Origin: Clostridium intestinale DSM 6191
GTDB lineage: Bacteria > Bacillota > Clostridia > Clostridiales > Clostridiaceae
Assembly (NCBI RefSeq): GCF_900130055.1
Contig: NZ_FQXU01000004.1
Span: forward strand, 248,001-312,000
Reading direction: 5' to 3'
DNA length: 64,000 nt
Below, piece by piece: positions 7,849-17,489 of this stretch (within the stretch, counting starts at the first letter, position 1; each line of letters begins with the position of its first letter). Both the position numbers and the translations under genes were made by a program. Under the pieces are notes generated by a model, which made no database searches, was not told the DNA's origin, and worked only from the letters and a program-made list of their open reading frames with translations.

Positions 7849-9510
7849 TTATAAACTTAAAAACTTTTCAAATCTTTCTCTAACTTTTTCTTCACCTAAT
7901 ATCTGCATTATTGTGTAAAGATCTGGTGTGTTAGTTCTATGAGCTAAAGCTATTCTAACTGCTCCAGCAACATCAGAAATCATACCTTTGTATTGATCTG
8001 GATTTGCTTTAAATTCTTTTCTGTTAGCGCAGTAACCAAGGTTTGCTCCTATTACTTTTAAATCTTCAAACCAAACTTCTTGACTTCCAGCATTGAAGTT
8101 AAATTCATTTTTATAAACTTCAATTATTGCCTTAGCCGCTTCAATTGTAAGTCCTTTTGGAAGTTCTACTTGTTCCAAAGTTTCTTTGTAGAATAATTCA
8201 TCAAAGAAGTAGAAAATCTTTTCTTTAACTTCATCCCATTTAGCAAAGTCTTTTCTTGGTTTTGGACCTTCTTTATCTATGTTGAATATTTCTTTTGACA
8301 TCTTTTCATTTTCTGTAACTAATTTATACATTTCTTCATCAAATTCTTTAGCCCAAGCTATGTAGTTATCATAAACATCTGAAGCCTTCATTAAAGCTAT
8401 ACGATCTTTAGCAACATCATTTAACTTAACTAAATCAAATAATGCTCCGCTTTTACCCATTTTTTCTAAGTGAATTTCAAACTCATGATAATCTGTTGTA
8501 GGATTTTCAGCTCTCCATTCTTCAAAAGTTGAATTAACTATATTTAATAGATATTCAATTACTGTTACTGTAGGATACCCTACTTCTTTATAATAAGATA
8601 CAGCAGCTTCAGCATCCTTTCTCTTTGAAAGCTTTCTCTTAGATCCGCCATCTTGCTTCATTATTGTTGGAATATGAGCATATCTTGGAGCTTCAAAACC
8701 TAAAACTTCAAATAGTTGAACATGTATAGGAAGTGATGATAACCACTCTTCTCCTCTTATTACATCTGTAGTTTTCATTAGATAATCATCTATAGCATGA
8801 GCAAAGTGATAAGTTGGAAGTCCATCCCCTTTTATAAGAACTATATCTTGATTGTTTTCTGGGAAAGATATATCTCCCTTTATTAAATCATGGAACTCAA
8901 CTCTTTTTTCTGGGTTTCCTGGTGACTTTAATCTTATGATATATTGTTCTCCATTTTCAATTCTCTTTAGAGCTTCTTCTTCAGTTATGTCTCTAAACTT
9001 AGCATATTCTCCATAATATCCTGGAGTTATTTTGTTTGCTACTTGTTTTTCTCTAAGTTCAGCTAATTCTTCTGGAGTTGCAAAACATGGATAAGCTAAT
9101 CCTTTTATAAGTAAGTCCTTTGCAAAAGTATTGTATATATCAGCTCTTTGACTTTGTCTATATGGACCATATTCTCCTTTATATGTTTCTTGTCCAGTCA
9201 TTCCTTCACTAAAATCCATTCCGAAATTGTGCATAGTTTTTATAGTGTCTTCTATAGCACCTTGAACTTCTCTTTTTTGGTCAGTATCTTCTATTCTTAA
9301 ATAGAAAATTCCTCCTGTTTGGCTTGCTAATCTTTCATTAATTAATGCCGCATATACTCCACCTATATGTTGAAATCCTGTTGGACTTGGTGCATATCTT
9401 GTAACCTTTGCACCTTCTTTTAAACTTCTGTTTGGGTATTTATTAGTATAATATTCTCTTGAATTCTTAACCTCTGGGAATATTATCTCTGCTAATTTTT
9501 CAAAACTCAT
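7849..9510 (-). CDS. gltX: Glutamyl-tRNA synthetase
   Basis: 553 residues from the ATG at 9510, chosen because AAAGGAGAGATACGA precedes it; the frame is open further upstream without a site. It is a class I synthetase of the Glx type: HIGH motif as [11 protein letters not shown] (HIGG at residues 48-51) and KMSKS motif as KLSKR near residue 300. It loads glutamate on tRNA-Glu, and in clostridia probably also mischarges tRNA-Gln for the amidotransferase route (established for many Firmicutes, inferred here). A T-box leader controls it. Confidence 0.93.
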   Translation of the reverse strand: MSFEKLAEIIFPEVKNSREYYTNKYPNRSLKEGAKVTRYAPSPTGFQHIGGVYAALINERLASQTGGIFYLRIEDTDQKREVQGAIEDTIKTMHNFGMDFSEGMTGQETYKGEYGPYRQSQRADIYNTFAKDLLIKGLAYPCFATPEELAELREKQVANKITPGYYGEYAKFRDITEEEALKRIENGEQYIIRLKSPGNPEKRVEFHDLIKGDISFPENNQDIVLIKGDGLPTYHFAHAIDDYLMKTTDVIRGEEWLSSLPIHVQLFEVLGFEAPRYAHIPTIMKQDGGSKRKLSKRKDAEAAVSYYKEVGYPTVTVIEYLLNIVNSTFEEWRAENPTTDYHEFEIHLEKMGKSGALFDLVKLNDVAKDRIALMKASDVYDNYIAWAKEFDEEMYKLVTENEKMSKEIFNIDKEGPKPRKDFAKWDEVKEKIFYFFDELFYKETLEQVELPKGLTIEAAKAIIEVYKNEFNFNAGSQEVWFEDLKVIGANLGYCANRKEFKANPDQYKGMISDVAGAVRIALAHRTNTPDLYTIMQILGEEKVRERFEKFLSL

Positions 9511-9640
9511 TCGTATCTCTCCTTTGAATATAAATATAATTACATACATTAATGCTATAGATGTTGTTCTTAACGTCATCTTAATAGGCTTAATAATGAC
9601 TCTAATGAAGCTGAGGAACGCTTCTACAGGGCATAGGTGT

Positions 9641-9912
9641 AAAAAAATAAAAGCCTCCCGTCCTAAAACTACTTAGGACGAAAGACTAATTCCGCGTTAC
9701 CACCTAAATTGATTAATTTCTTAATCCACTTAATTTATCTTTAAGGGAATAACCCCATAAATATACTACGCCAAAAGGCTTTCTATTCACTGCTCCAAAG
9801 CTTCCTTCAATGGTTTTAAATGCTGGTCTTTCACCTTCCCCAAGCTCTCTAAGATTTAAAATATCATCTACTCTTCTTTATCATTGCATTTTCTTTAATT
9901 ATTTACAAAATA
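9641..9912 (-). promoter_or_regulatory. T-box leader of gltX
   Basis: Stem I start AAGAAGAGTAGATGAT (near 9866-9881), T-box AGGTGGTAACGCGG at 9692-9705, and a terminator (about 9652-9687; 14 bp including G-U pairs) ending in T7 on the minus strand. About 130 bases without a further recognisable element separate the terminator from the gltX ATG. Confidence 0.92.
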
Positions 9913-9919
9913 CAAATCA

Positions 9920-9948
9920 ATTATACATGGGTAACATACTAATGTAAA
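9920..9948 (-). promoter_or_regulatory. Promoter of the gltX T-box transcript
   Basis: TATAAT (9920-9925) and TTTACA (9943-9948) with a 17-base spacer on the minus strand, immediately beyond the stop of the preceding lyase gene. Confidence 0.75.
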
Positions 9949-9954
9949 GATGTT

Positions 9955-11133
9955 TTACCTATAAAGATACTCTATTCCTTTTTTTAGTCTCCACAATCCC
10001 TCTATCAGTTTTTCTTTAGGACATCCACAATTTAATCTTAAATATTTTGCTCCATTATCTCCATAGGTTTCCCCAGGCATAATCCCAACTTTACCTTCAT
10101 CAACTAAAGCGCATTGAATCTCCTCTTTAGTAAAAGGCAGCTCTCTCACATCAATCCAAGCTAAATAGGTTCCTTCTGCTGGTTTATATTTTAACTGAGG
10201 TAATTCTTTTTTTATAAACTCTTCTACTATTACAGTATTTTCTTTAATATACTCAACAAGCTGATCTATATAATCATCACATTCTCTATATCCAACCATA
10301 GTAGCATACATTCCAAAAATACTTACTGAATTTAAGAAGTCTTTTTTACGGGTTTGAAGTAAAAATTTCTCTCTTATTTCTTCACTTGGAATTATACTGT
10401 AAGATCCTATTAACCCCGGAGTATTTAAGGTTTTGCTGGCACTAGATACTAAATACAGCTGTGTATATTCTTTTATATATTTTAAAATAGGAATATGTTT
10501 GTTTTTTCCTAAGATAATATCCATATGAATCTCATCAGAAATAATCTTAACTCCATACCTTTTACAGCTTTTTATTATGTGTTCTATTTCCTCATTAGTC
10601 CAAACACGGCCTGTAGGATTATGAGGTGAACATAAAAGCATTATTTTACATTCTTTTATTTTTTTATCAAAGCTTTCAAAATCTATTTTGAAAACTCCCT
10701 GTTCTTCTTTTAAAGTCTCACTTACTAGTTGTCTATCATTTTCTTCTATTACGGAGAAAAAGGCGTCATACATTGGATTGAAAGCTAATATCTTATCCTT
10801 AGGATTACTTAAAAGCCTGATTAACACAGATACAGAATACATAACTGAGGGGCTGTATAAAATCCAATCCTCATCTATAAAACAATTAAATCTTCTCTCA
10901 TAATAGTCAGCTATAGCTCCTTTAAAATCATGATGATTCCATCTAGTATAGCCGTAGATTTCATGGTTCATTACTTCTTTCAGCTTATCTGTGATGGGAC
11001 AGGGTATTTTAAAATCTGTATCAGAAATTGAAAATGGAAGCAGATCTTTTTTACTAAAGCGATCCTCAATATAATCCCACTGTGTACAATAGGTTCCCTT
11101 TCTATTTATAACTTCATCAAAATTATATTTCAT
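9955..11133 (-). CDS. MalY/PatB family PLP-dependent C-S beta-lyase
   Basis: 392 residues, fold-type I aminotransferase-like enzyme of the cystathionine beta-lyase group. Motifs: N-x-x-Y-x-x-F (NPMYDAF, residues 119-125), HNPTGR (171-176), D200 for the pyridine nitrogen, and the PLP lysine K234 in SSASKT. The C-terminal Arg in YLRLNCG fits carboxylate binding. It would cleave cystathionine or another cysteine S-conjugate to pyruvate, ammonia and a thiol. It is the last gene of a run that follows the M24 peptidase by 3 bases, so it is probably part of the PTS-peptidase operon. Exact substrate is unknown. Confidence 0.85.
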   Translation of the reverse strand: MKYNFDEVINRKGTYCTQWDYIEDRFSKKDLLPFSISDTDFKIPCPITDKLKEVMNHEIYGYTRWNHHDFKGAIADYYERRFNCFIDEDWILYSPSVMYSVSVLIRLLSNPKDKILAFNPMYDAFFSVIEENDRQLVSETLKEEQGVFKIDFESFDKKIKECKIMLLCSPHNPTGRVWTNEEIEHIIKSCKRYGVKIISDEIHMDIILGKNKHIPILKYIKEYTQLYLVSSASKTLNTPGLIGSYSIIPSEEIREKFLLQTRKKDFLNSVSIFGMYATMVGYRECDDYIDQLVEYIKENTVIVEEFIKKELPQLKYKPAEGTYLAWIDVRELPFTKEEIQCALVDEGKVGIMPGETYGDNGAKYLRLNCGCPKEKLIEGLWRLKKGIEYLYR

Positions 11134-11136
11134 AGT

Positions 11137-12213
11137 TTATTTCTCCTTTAACACAATCAATTCCTTTGAGGCATGATTAAGTGGTACTCCAATACCATTT
11201 TCTATCAAAACATCATCCTCAATTCTCACTCCACCTAAATCTGGAATATATATACCAGGTTCACAGGACATAATCATTCCCTCTTCTAAAACAGTATCAC
11301 TTTTCTCATTTAAAATAGGATATTCTTCTCCATCTCCTATTCCTATACCATGTCCCAATCCATGATTAAAATATTCTCCATAACCATGATTCTTAATAAT
11401 ATCACGAACTATCTTATCTACATCTTTTGCTTTAACCCCTGCTTTGATTTCCTTAACTCCTGAAGTTTGAGCCTTTAGTACTACTTCATATACTTCTCTC
11501 ATCCTATCACTAGGTTCACCTATAAATACAGTTCTAGTCATATCTGATTGATAGTTTTTATATTCAATTCCAAAGTCTAAAAGTATAGGCTCATGGGCCT
11601 TAATCTTTCTTTCTGTAGGTCTTCCATGAGGCATTGCACTACGTTTTCCAGTTGCTACAATTGTTTCAAAGGACATTCTAGAAGCTCCCATTGAAATTCC
11701 ATAATACTGTATCAAGGCTGAAATCTCATGTTCATTCATTCCAATCTTTATCTTATCTATTACCTTATAAAATATTTCATCAGTTAACTTGCAGGCCTCT
11801 TTTATTACAGCTATTTCTTCTTTCTCCTTAATTATTCGAAGCATATTTAGTTCATCCTTTAATATATGCACCTTATCTATAGTCTCTTTAATTTTTATAT
11901 ATTCATCTATAAGCATGCTATTTCCTTCTACAGCAAGGCTATTGTAATTATGCTTATCCAATATTTCCTTAACGGATTTTAAATAACCTCCGCTATCACT
12001 TAAAACAATTTCTAAGTCTTTTTCTTTTTCCTTAGCTTCTGTTATATATCTTCCATCTAAAATTAAGTACCCTTTCTCTCTTGTAATTAATAGCTTGCAG
12101 CCACTTCCTGTTAAAGTATCTAAATACTTTTTTACTGTCTTACTCTTAATTAAAACTCCATCCACATTTAAATTTTTAAGTAAAGCTTGTACCTTTTCTA
12201 CTCTTTTTGCCAT
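11137..12213 (-). CDS. M24 family Xaa-Pro peptidase
   Basis: 358 residues from ATG 12213. An ATG 24 bases earlier overlaps the T-tail of the terminator just upstream, so the later start is preferred. It has an N-terminal creatinase/prolidase domain (to about 125) and a C-terminal pita-bread domain with the metal ligands in order: D (LLDFG), D (SDMTR), H (GHGIG), E (CEPG) and E (RIEDD). It should remove N-terminal residues before proline or split Xaa-Pro dipeptides. It is placed between the PTS genes and a C-S lyase, which suggests that a peptide or peptide conjugate is processed by this operon. Confidence 0.88.
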   Translation of the reverse strand: MAKRVEKVQALLKNLNVDGVLIKSKTVKKYLDTLTGSGCKLLITREKGYLILDGRYITEAKEKEKDLEIVLSDSGGYLKSVKEILDKHNYNSLAVEGNSMLIDEYIKIKETIDKVHILKDELNMLRIIKEKEEIAVIKEACKLTDEIFYKVIDKIKIGMNEHEISALIQYYGISMGASRMSFETIVATGKRSAMPHGRPTERKIKAHEPILLDFGIEYKNYQSDMTRTVFIGEPSDRMREVYEVVLKAQTSGVKEIKAGVKAKDVDKIVRDIIKNHGYGEYFNHGLGHGIGIGDGEEYPILNEKSDTVLEEGMIMSCEPGIYIPDLGGVRIEDDVLIENGIGVPLNHASKELIVLKEK

Positions 12214-12235
12214 AATTCTACCCACTTTCATATAC

Positions 12236-12270
12236 AAAACTAAGACAAGTAAAATCCTTGTCTTAGTTTT
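12236..12270 (-). terminator. Intra-operon terminator between PTS IIC and the M24 peptidase
   Basis: Perfect 14-bp inverted repeat (12236-12249 / 12257-12270), on the minus strand ending in TTAGTTTTG. It may reduce rather than abolish read-through into the two downstream enzyme genes. Confidence 0.75.
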
Positions 12271-12280
12271 GCTTATAATA

Positions 12281-13591
12281 TTAAAAATCTAAATCTAAAT
12301 CCTTTAATAAAGCTTCATCTTCATCAGAAATAACCTTTTTATTATTTTCTTCAGTTACTCTCTTTTCAAACATCTTAAAGAATGGATACCAGACTAAAAC
12401 AGAACCTATCATCTGTATAGCATTAACTATGATTGTTCTCCAGTCTCCATTTACTAAAAATCCTTCTAAAAATACTCCAACATAAGGAGGATTAAAGAAT
12501 GGTTTGTCTAATAGACCAAAGTACATCAAAAATCCAGGGAAAGAACCTAATATTGCTCCACCCACTACATAAGGTATAAAGAAGGTTGGATTTAATACAA
12601 TAGGAGCTCCAAATAATATTGGCTCATTAATTCCGAATAGTGCTGGGATTAAGGAAACTTGTCCTACACGTTTATAAGCTTTAGATTTTGATAAAAGGCA
12701 CCAAAATACTAATCCAAAAGTTATACCTGTTCCTGTAAAGTTTGCAAAAGCCGATACCATTCCTCCTGTATAGAAGTGTGGTAATGGTTGTCCAGATTGC
12801 ATAGCTGTGATGTTTTCTGCTAAAAACTGTACTCCAATTGTTCCTGTAATTGGACTTAATACTGAAGGATGAATTCCGAAGAAAAATAATAAACAAGATA
12901 AAAATGTTACAAATAAGAATACTAATGGATTGTCCATAGAACCAATTAAAGGTGATAAAAATTTTGTAAGTACTTCTGGTGGTAAAGTTCCAAAAATAGT
13001 TATAGAAAGCTGACGAATTGTTATAAATACACCTACTACTATAATTGTAGTTGGAATCATCTCGAAGGATCTAGATACGAAATCAGGTACTCCTTCTGGC
13101 ATCTTTATAGTAAATTTCTTAACAGTACACCATCTATATAATTCCACTGCCAGCATAGCTGATACCATAGAAATAAATAGTCCTTTTGCACCTAAATATT
13201 TAGTTACCATCCCTCCATCATTTGTAAACGATATTACTAAAAATAAAAATCCAAACCCAGCCAAAGTAATACATCCTGGAATATATAATTTGTAATGTTC
13301 CCCTAATGCATAGGCTATAGCTAAACACACATATAGCCCCATAAGTCCAAGAGATAAAGTTACTGGCAAGTCAATTATGTCAGCATTTGAAGTAATAAAA
13401 TTTGAAATAAAATTCCCCTGTGGCAGCATATTAGGAAGTGCCGGAATAACTGCAAATAGACTTCCTATTATTAATATTGGTGTCATGGCTACCATTGATT
13501 TCTTTATTGCATTTAGATGTTGCTGTTTATCCATTTTATTTGCAATAGGTGTCAGGTATCTATTCATAAACTTCTCAAATTTATCAAACAT
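12281..13591 (-). CDS. PTS IIC component, lactose/cellobiose (Lac) family
   Basis: 436 residues, a polytopic membrane permease with about ten hydrophobic segments and the EIIC-Lac signature region GINEPILFGAPIVLNP near residue 325. It translocates and, with IIB-P, phosphorylates its sugar. Starts after AGAGGAGAGCGAAAACT. It is part of the IIA-IIB-IIC set in this operon. Family members take cellobiose, chitobiose, lichenan oligosaccharides or lactose; the substrate here cannot be read from sequence, and no glycosidase gene is linked. Confidence 0.92.
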   Translation of the reverse strand: MFDKFEKFMNRYLTPIANKMDKQQHLNAIKKSMVAMTPILIIGSLFAVIPALPNMLPQGNFISNFITSNADIIDLPVTLSLGLMGLYVCLAIAYALGEHYKLYIPGCITLAGFGFLFLVISFTNDGGMVTKYLGAKGLFISMVSAMLAVELYRWCTVKKFTIKMPEGVPDFVSRSFEMIPTTIIVVGVFITIRQLSITIFGTLPPEVLTKFLSPLIGSMDNPLVFLFVTFLSCLLFFFGIHPSVLSPITGTIGVQFLAENITAMQSGQPLPHFYTGGMVSAFANFTGTGITFGLVFWCLLSKSKAYKRVGQVSLIPALFGINEPILFGAPIVLNPTFFIPYVVGGAILGSFPGFLMYFGLLDKPFFNPPYVGVFLEGFLVNGDWRTIIVNAIQMIGSVLVWYPFFKMFEKRVTEENNKKVISDEDEALLKDLDLDF

Positions 13592-13606
13592 AGTTTTCGC
13601 TCTCCT

Positions 13607-13936
13607 CTATTTTAATTGATTTTTCTTATAAGCAATTAATGCTAACTTTAAAGTAGTAGCTCCATCCATTTTTCCATAGGTGTCTTTATCTATTACTACA
13701 TATGGAATGTTTTTAGGTTCAATAATAGGTTTAATATAGTCAATTTTATGAGCAATTTGAGGTCCTACTAGAAGTACATCACAGTCTTCAATTTCACTTT
13801 GCAGCAAATCAACTGGAATTGCTATAAAGCTGAAATCCTCTTCTTTTAATTTAGCACTGTTTTTTACAGTTTTTTTCATGTTGTCCATTAACATTGTGGT
13901 TGAAAATCCACCAGCACAGCATAATACAATTTTCAT
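13607..13936 (-). CDS. PTS IIB component, lactose/cellobiose family
   Basis: 109 residues. The N-terminal phosphoryl loop IVLCCAGGFSTTML carries the active-site cysteine (Cys6, aligned with CAAGMST of ChbB); the neighbouring Cys5 is an extra residue. Cytoplasmic phosphocarrier between IIA and IIC. The stop is 15 bases before the IIC start and the gene starts 2 bases after the IIA stop. Confidence 0.92.
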   Translation of the reverse strand: MKIVLCCAGGFSTTMLMDNMKKTVKNSAKLKEEDFSFIAIPVDLLQSEIEDCDVLLVGPQIAHKIDYIKPIIEPKNIPYVVIDKDTYGKMDGATTLKLALIAYKKNQLK

Positions 13937-13938
13937 AA

Positions 13939-14256
13939 TTATTCCTCCCCGTTATCAAAAACTTCTATTAATGTTTCAATCAAATCCCTTGCTAATTGAG
14001 CTGTCATATAATGATCCTGAGCATGAACCATTAAAAGACCTATTTCAGGCTTATCTTCTCCTCCTCTCATTTCTGCTGTAATTAGCTTAGATTGAATTTT
14101 ATGCGCTTCTATATCAATTTCTCTAGATTCTTGAAGAAGCTTTCTAGCAGCTGCAAACTCTTTAGTTTTTACTTTTTTCAATGCTTCAAAAGCCTTAGAT
14201 TTACTTTCACCTGCGGTACTTATTATTTCTACAATTTGTTGTTCTAACTCATTCAT
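13939..14256 (-). CDS. PTS IIA component, lactose/cellobiose family
   Basis: 105 residues, all-helical LacF/ChbA type. The phosphorylated histidine is H78 in MVHAQDH. It receives phosphate from HPr and passes it to the adjacent IIB. The gene follows the M42 peptidase by a single base, showing tight operon structure. Confidence 0.92.
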   Translation of the reverse strand: MNELEQQIVEIISTAGESKSKAFEALKKVKTKEFAAARKLLQESREIDIEAHKIQSKLITAEMRGGEDKPEIGLLMVHAQDHYMTAQLARDLIETLIEVFDNGEE

Positions 14257-14257
14257 T

Positions 14258-15307
14258 TTATATTCCTCCTATATGTTCAGATATATTTTTATAAACTTCT
14301 TCATCTATATTTTCTATTATTTTAACTACTAAACTTATGGTATTTTTAATATCTTTTGTATGAACAATTGAATAAGGTCCATGACATAATCTTAGCGGAA
14401 TTCCTATAACCATAGATGGTATTCCTTCCTCTTGAAGATGTGCATTACCAGCATCTGTTCCTCCACCGCTGAACATATCACTTTGATATTCTATGTTATT
14501 TTCCTTACATAACCTTTTCACTAACCCTAATAAGTTTTTATTAGGAATCATTGCCTTATCATAATGAACAAGCATAGGTCCATGTCCTATTTTTCTGTTA
14601 TTTCTATGATCTCTTACTAAATCTGGAGCATTAGCTACATCAATTGCAAAAACAATATTAGGTTTAATCTTTTCAGTAGCTGTTTTTCCACCTCTCATTC
14701 CTACTTCTTCACTACTTGTTCCAACAATATAAACATCACAATCATGGTGTGTATTTTCTATAGCCTTAAGAACCTCTGCTAAAACATAACAACCTGCTCT
14801 GTCATCCATGGCTTTTCCCATAATAAGTTCCTCAGAATTTAAATTCTCACAACTCGAGTGAAAACAAACCATATCCCCTATATCTACACCTAAATTTTCA
14901 ACCTCTTCTTTACTGTAACATCCTATGTCTATGTAGGACTCCTTAACTTTTCCTGTTTTATCATCTATACTTGAATTTAATATTCCAATAATCTTATTTC
15001 CATCAGCAGTAGTAATTCTGACCTTTTGCAATCTCTTTGCCTCATCTTTTACTCCCCCAATAGGGATTACATAAATCATTCCAATATCTGAAATGCTTCT
15101 TACCATAAAGCCTACTTCATCCATATGAGCACAAAACATTACCTTTGGTCCATTTCCTTTTTTACGAAAAATTACACTTCCTAAACCATCAAAGCTTATT
15201 TCATCACTATAAGCTTTAAGCTCCCTTATTAAAATACCTCTTACTTCCTTCTCATTTGATGCAATTGAATCCCTATTGCTGAGTTCCTTTAATAAATCTA
15301 CTGTCAT
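14258..15307 (-). CDS. M42 family glutamyl aminopeptidase-like metallopeptidase (FrvX-like)
   Basis: 349 residues, di-zinc peptidase of the M42 family. Metal and catalytic motifs are visible in order: CAHMDEVG, KAMDDRAG, TSSEEVG, FAIDVANAPD, and CHGPYSIVHTKD; GGGTDAG is also typical. Members form large tetrahedral aminopeptidases that trim short peptides. Linkage to PTS genes recalls frvX in the E. coli frv locus. It starts after overlapping AGGAGAGGAGAA. Together with the M24 peptidase and the lyase it makes the substrate of this PTS operon unusual. Confidence 0.88.
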   Translation of the reverse strand: MTVDLLKELSNRDSIASNEKEVRGILIRELKAYSDEISFDGLGSVIFRKKGNGPKVMFCAHMDEVGFMVRSISDIGMIYVIPIGGVKDEAKRLQKVRITTADGNKIIGILNSSIDDKTGKVKESYIDIGCYSKEEVENLGVDIGDMVCFHSSCENLNSEELIMGKAMDDRAGCYVLAEVLKAIENTHHDCDVYIVGTSSEEVGMRGGKTATEKIKPNIVFAIDVANAPDLVRDHRNNRKIGHGPMLVHYDKAMIPNKNLLGLVKRLCKENNIEYQSDMFSGGGTDAGNAHLQEEGIPSMVIGIPLRLCHGPYSIVHTKDIKNTISLVVKIIENIDEEVYKNISEHIGGI

Positions 15308-15317
15308 TTCTCCTCTC

Positions 15318-17231
15318 CTATCTCCATGTATTTAGAACAGCCATAAACTGCTCATAAGATTTTGCAGTACATAACTCATCTACTAATTCATCTTTATTCA
15401 TAATTTCATATAACTTCTTAGTAACATCCTTTAGAAGCTCATATCCATCTTTCGTTAAAGATATCATAAATATAATTCGGACTTCTTTTCCTTCATATAT
15501 ACAAGGCTCTTTTAATATTGCAACAGATATTAAGTTTTTCTTGGCACACATTTGAATTGGATGAGGAAGTGCTACTCCGTTTAGATAAATAGTGCTTAAA
15601 TAGTCTTCTCTCTGCATAACATATTGGCTATAGTTTTCTCCCCCATAACCGCTGTTTTCAATTTTTTGGGACATATCTTCTAGAATTTTTCTATACTCTA
15701 TAAACCCTTCTATTACTTCAAAATAATCTTTTTTATAAAGAGAGGTGTAATATAAGTCCTTATTTTCTTCTAAAGAAAACCTGTCATATTGATCAAAGCT
15801 AAGTACCTGCTTAATCCTCAGTATGTCCATATCATCTAAAAGTTCTTTTATATAAATAACAGGTGCTTTAAAATTAAGTTCTAAATCTAAGTCCTTTATT
15901 GTAAATATAAGGTCTGGCATAAACTTCTCTATCTCTTCTATATCTAAGAAAGAAAAAGCTTTTATTTCTGCATTATCAAACAAAGTTTCAAGCTTGAGCT
16001 TAATTATATAAGCACTTCCTCCTCCACTAGAGCAAACCACTGCAATTCTGCTAAACCTATTCATCTTAGAATTAGTTTCTTTCTCCATATGGAAAGCAAA
16101 GTAGGTCGCTAAAAATCCCATCTCATCTCTAGTAGTTTCTACATGATAATTCTCTGACAGCATTTCACAGAACTTAATTGCGATATTAAAAGTCATTGGA
16201 TACTTAATACAAATTTCATCTATAAGAGAATTTTTGTAGGACTTCTTCCTATTAAGCCTCTGAATCAATAAAGACACATGGGTTAATAACATCTGTTTAA
16301 AATTTTCATCACTTTTAAAATCCTTATGATATTCTTTATCAATCTTTTCTAAAAAATCATCAATATCCTTTTCTAAATTATTAGTGGACACAGGCTTTTC
16401 AAATTCTCTAATTCTTACATTGCTTTTAATTAACTCCATAAACTCTAAAGCTTCTTCATGTTTAAATCCAACTTTATAAATCTCTGATATCTTATTTATA
16501 AATGAACTGCATATTTTAAAATAAACATCATCATCTTCTTTTAAGGTTATAATTGAGGTTTTTAATTTTATGTTTATATATATGGTAATCATAAGCCAAG
16601 CTGTTATATGCCTTAATTCATTGTAATTAATATTTAAATTACTATTCTTTAGTTCAGTTATTAGTTTATTTTCAATCTTTCTATAGGTCTCATCCTCTAT
16701 AATTTTTCCAAGCTCATCTATAACCAGCTTATTTTCATCAAAAATAAATTTTATAATTATATTTTTCTTTTGCTTTATACTTCCATCTATATAAATTCCA
16801 TAGTGTGACTTTTTTACAAGCTTAAGAGCATAATCCTCAGCCAATTTCTCTACTTCTTTAATATCCTTCTTAACTAAGGATTTACTTACCTCAAACACTT
16901 CAGCTATTTTGTCCATAGTTGTAAATCCAATTTCCATGGACAAATATGCTAATATACTATTGATTCTATCTTTAACTTCTAAGGCTTCATCATAATCTAT
17001 TGATTTCATAAAATCATCAAGCTTATTTTCATCTAATATCTCTAATAAATATCCTATACCTCTTTTTTGCTGAAATTTAAAACCCTTCTTTGATGAAATA
17101 TGTATGAGATAAGCAATATCATTTTGGATGGTTCTTTTTGAAACCTTATACTTTTTAGTGAAATAATCAACTGACAGAAATTCTATACTTTCTTGAAAGT
17201 CCTTCATTATATGATATATTCTCACTCTCAT
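15318..17231 (-). CDS. BglG/LicR-type PRD transcriptional regulator
   Basis: 637 residues. Order of domains: N-terminal HTH (KKYKVSKRTIQNDIAYL), second HTH (DKIAEVFEVSKSLVKKDI), two PRD domains (about 170-400; conserved His in TAWLMI and AFHMEK regions), an EIIB-like domain with the CSSGGGSAY loop (about 405-490) and a C-terminal EIIA type-2 domain (VALPHPIQ). PTS phosphorylation of the PRDs should tune activity according to sugar supply. It is the first gene of the operon. The start is either ATG 17231 (3 bases from AGGAGGGGT) or the GTG two codons later. Confidence 0.88.
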   Translation of the reverse strand: MRVRIYHIMKDFQESIEFLSVDYFTKKYKVSKRTIQNDIAYLIHISSKKGFKFQQKRGIGYLLEILDENKLDDFMKSIDYDEALEVKDRINSILAYLSMEIGFTTMDKIAEVFEVSKSLVKKDIKEVEKLAEDYALKLVKKSHYGIYIDGSIKQKKNIIIKFIFDENKLVIDELGKIIEDETYRKIENKLITELKNSNLNINYNELRHITAWLMITIYINIKLKTSIITLKEDDDVYFKICSSFINKISEIYKVGFKHEEALEFMELIKSNVRIREFEKPVSTNNLEKDIDDFLEKIDKEYHKDFKSDENFKQMLLTHVSLLIQRLNRKKSYKNSLIDEICIKYPMTFNIAIKFCEMLSENYHVETTRDEMGFLATYFAFHMEKETNSKMNRFSRIAVVCSSGGGSAYIIKLKLETLFDNAEIKAFSFLDIEEIEKFMPDLIFTIKDLDLELNFKAPVIYIKELLDDMDILRIKQVLSFDQYDRFSLEENKDLYYTSLYKKDYFEVIEGFIEYRKILEDMSQKIENSGYGGENYSQYVMQREDYLSTIYLNGVALPHPIQMCAKKNLISVAILKEPCIYEGKEVRIIFMISLTKDGYELLKDVTKKLYEIMNKDELVDELCTAKSYEQFMAVLNTWR

Positions 17232-17242
17232 ACCCCTCCTTT

Positions 17243-17274
17243 AGAAATCGATTTCTTTCATTGATTTTATTATA
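17243..17274 (-). promoter_or_regulatory. Candidate promoter and operator of the PTS-peptidase operon
   Basis: A TATAAT on the minus strand (17269-17274) is followed by a perfect 14-bp palindrome AGAAATCGATTTCT (17243-17256) just ahead of the ribosome binding site. No consensus -35 is visible, as often at activator-dependent promoters. The palindrome is a candidate site for the PRD regulator or another factor. Confidence 0.4.
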
Positions 17275-17415
17275 GATTCTCATGTTAATACTGAACAGAT
17301 TAACATTTGCACAATTAAAGTGTAAGTTGTATCTTAATGTATTCATAATTTTCATTATTACCCTAATCCCCTTTAAGCATTTTATGTGTTTACATTACTT
17401 TATTATATATTAAGA

Positions 17416-17450
17416 AACCTCTCATCTTAATAATTCAAAGATGAGAGGTT
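17416..17450. terminator. Terminator after the TetR operon
   Basis: Perfect 13-bp inverted repeat (17416-17428 / 17438-17450) with an AT-rich loop, downstream of the small membrane gene that ends at 17490. Confidence 0.75.
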
Positions 17451-17489
17451 ATATTATTTTATTAATTATTTAATTTAAATCTATATTCT

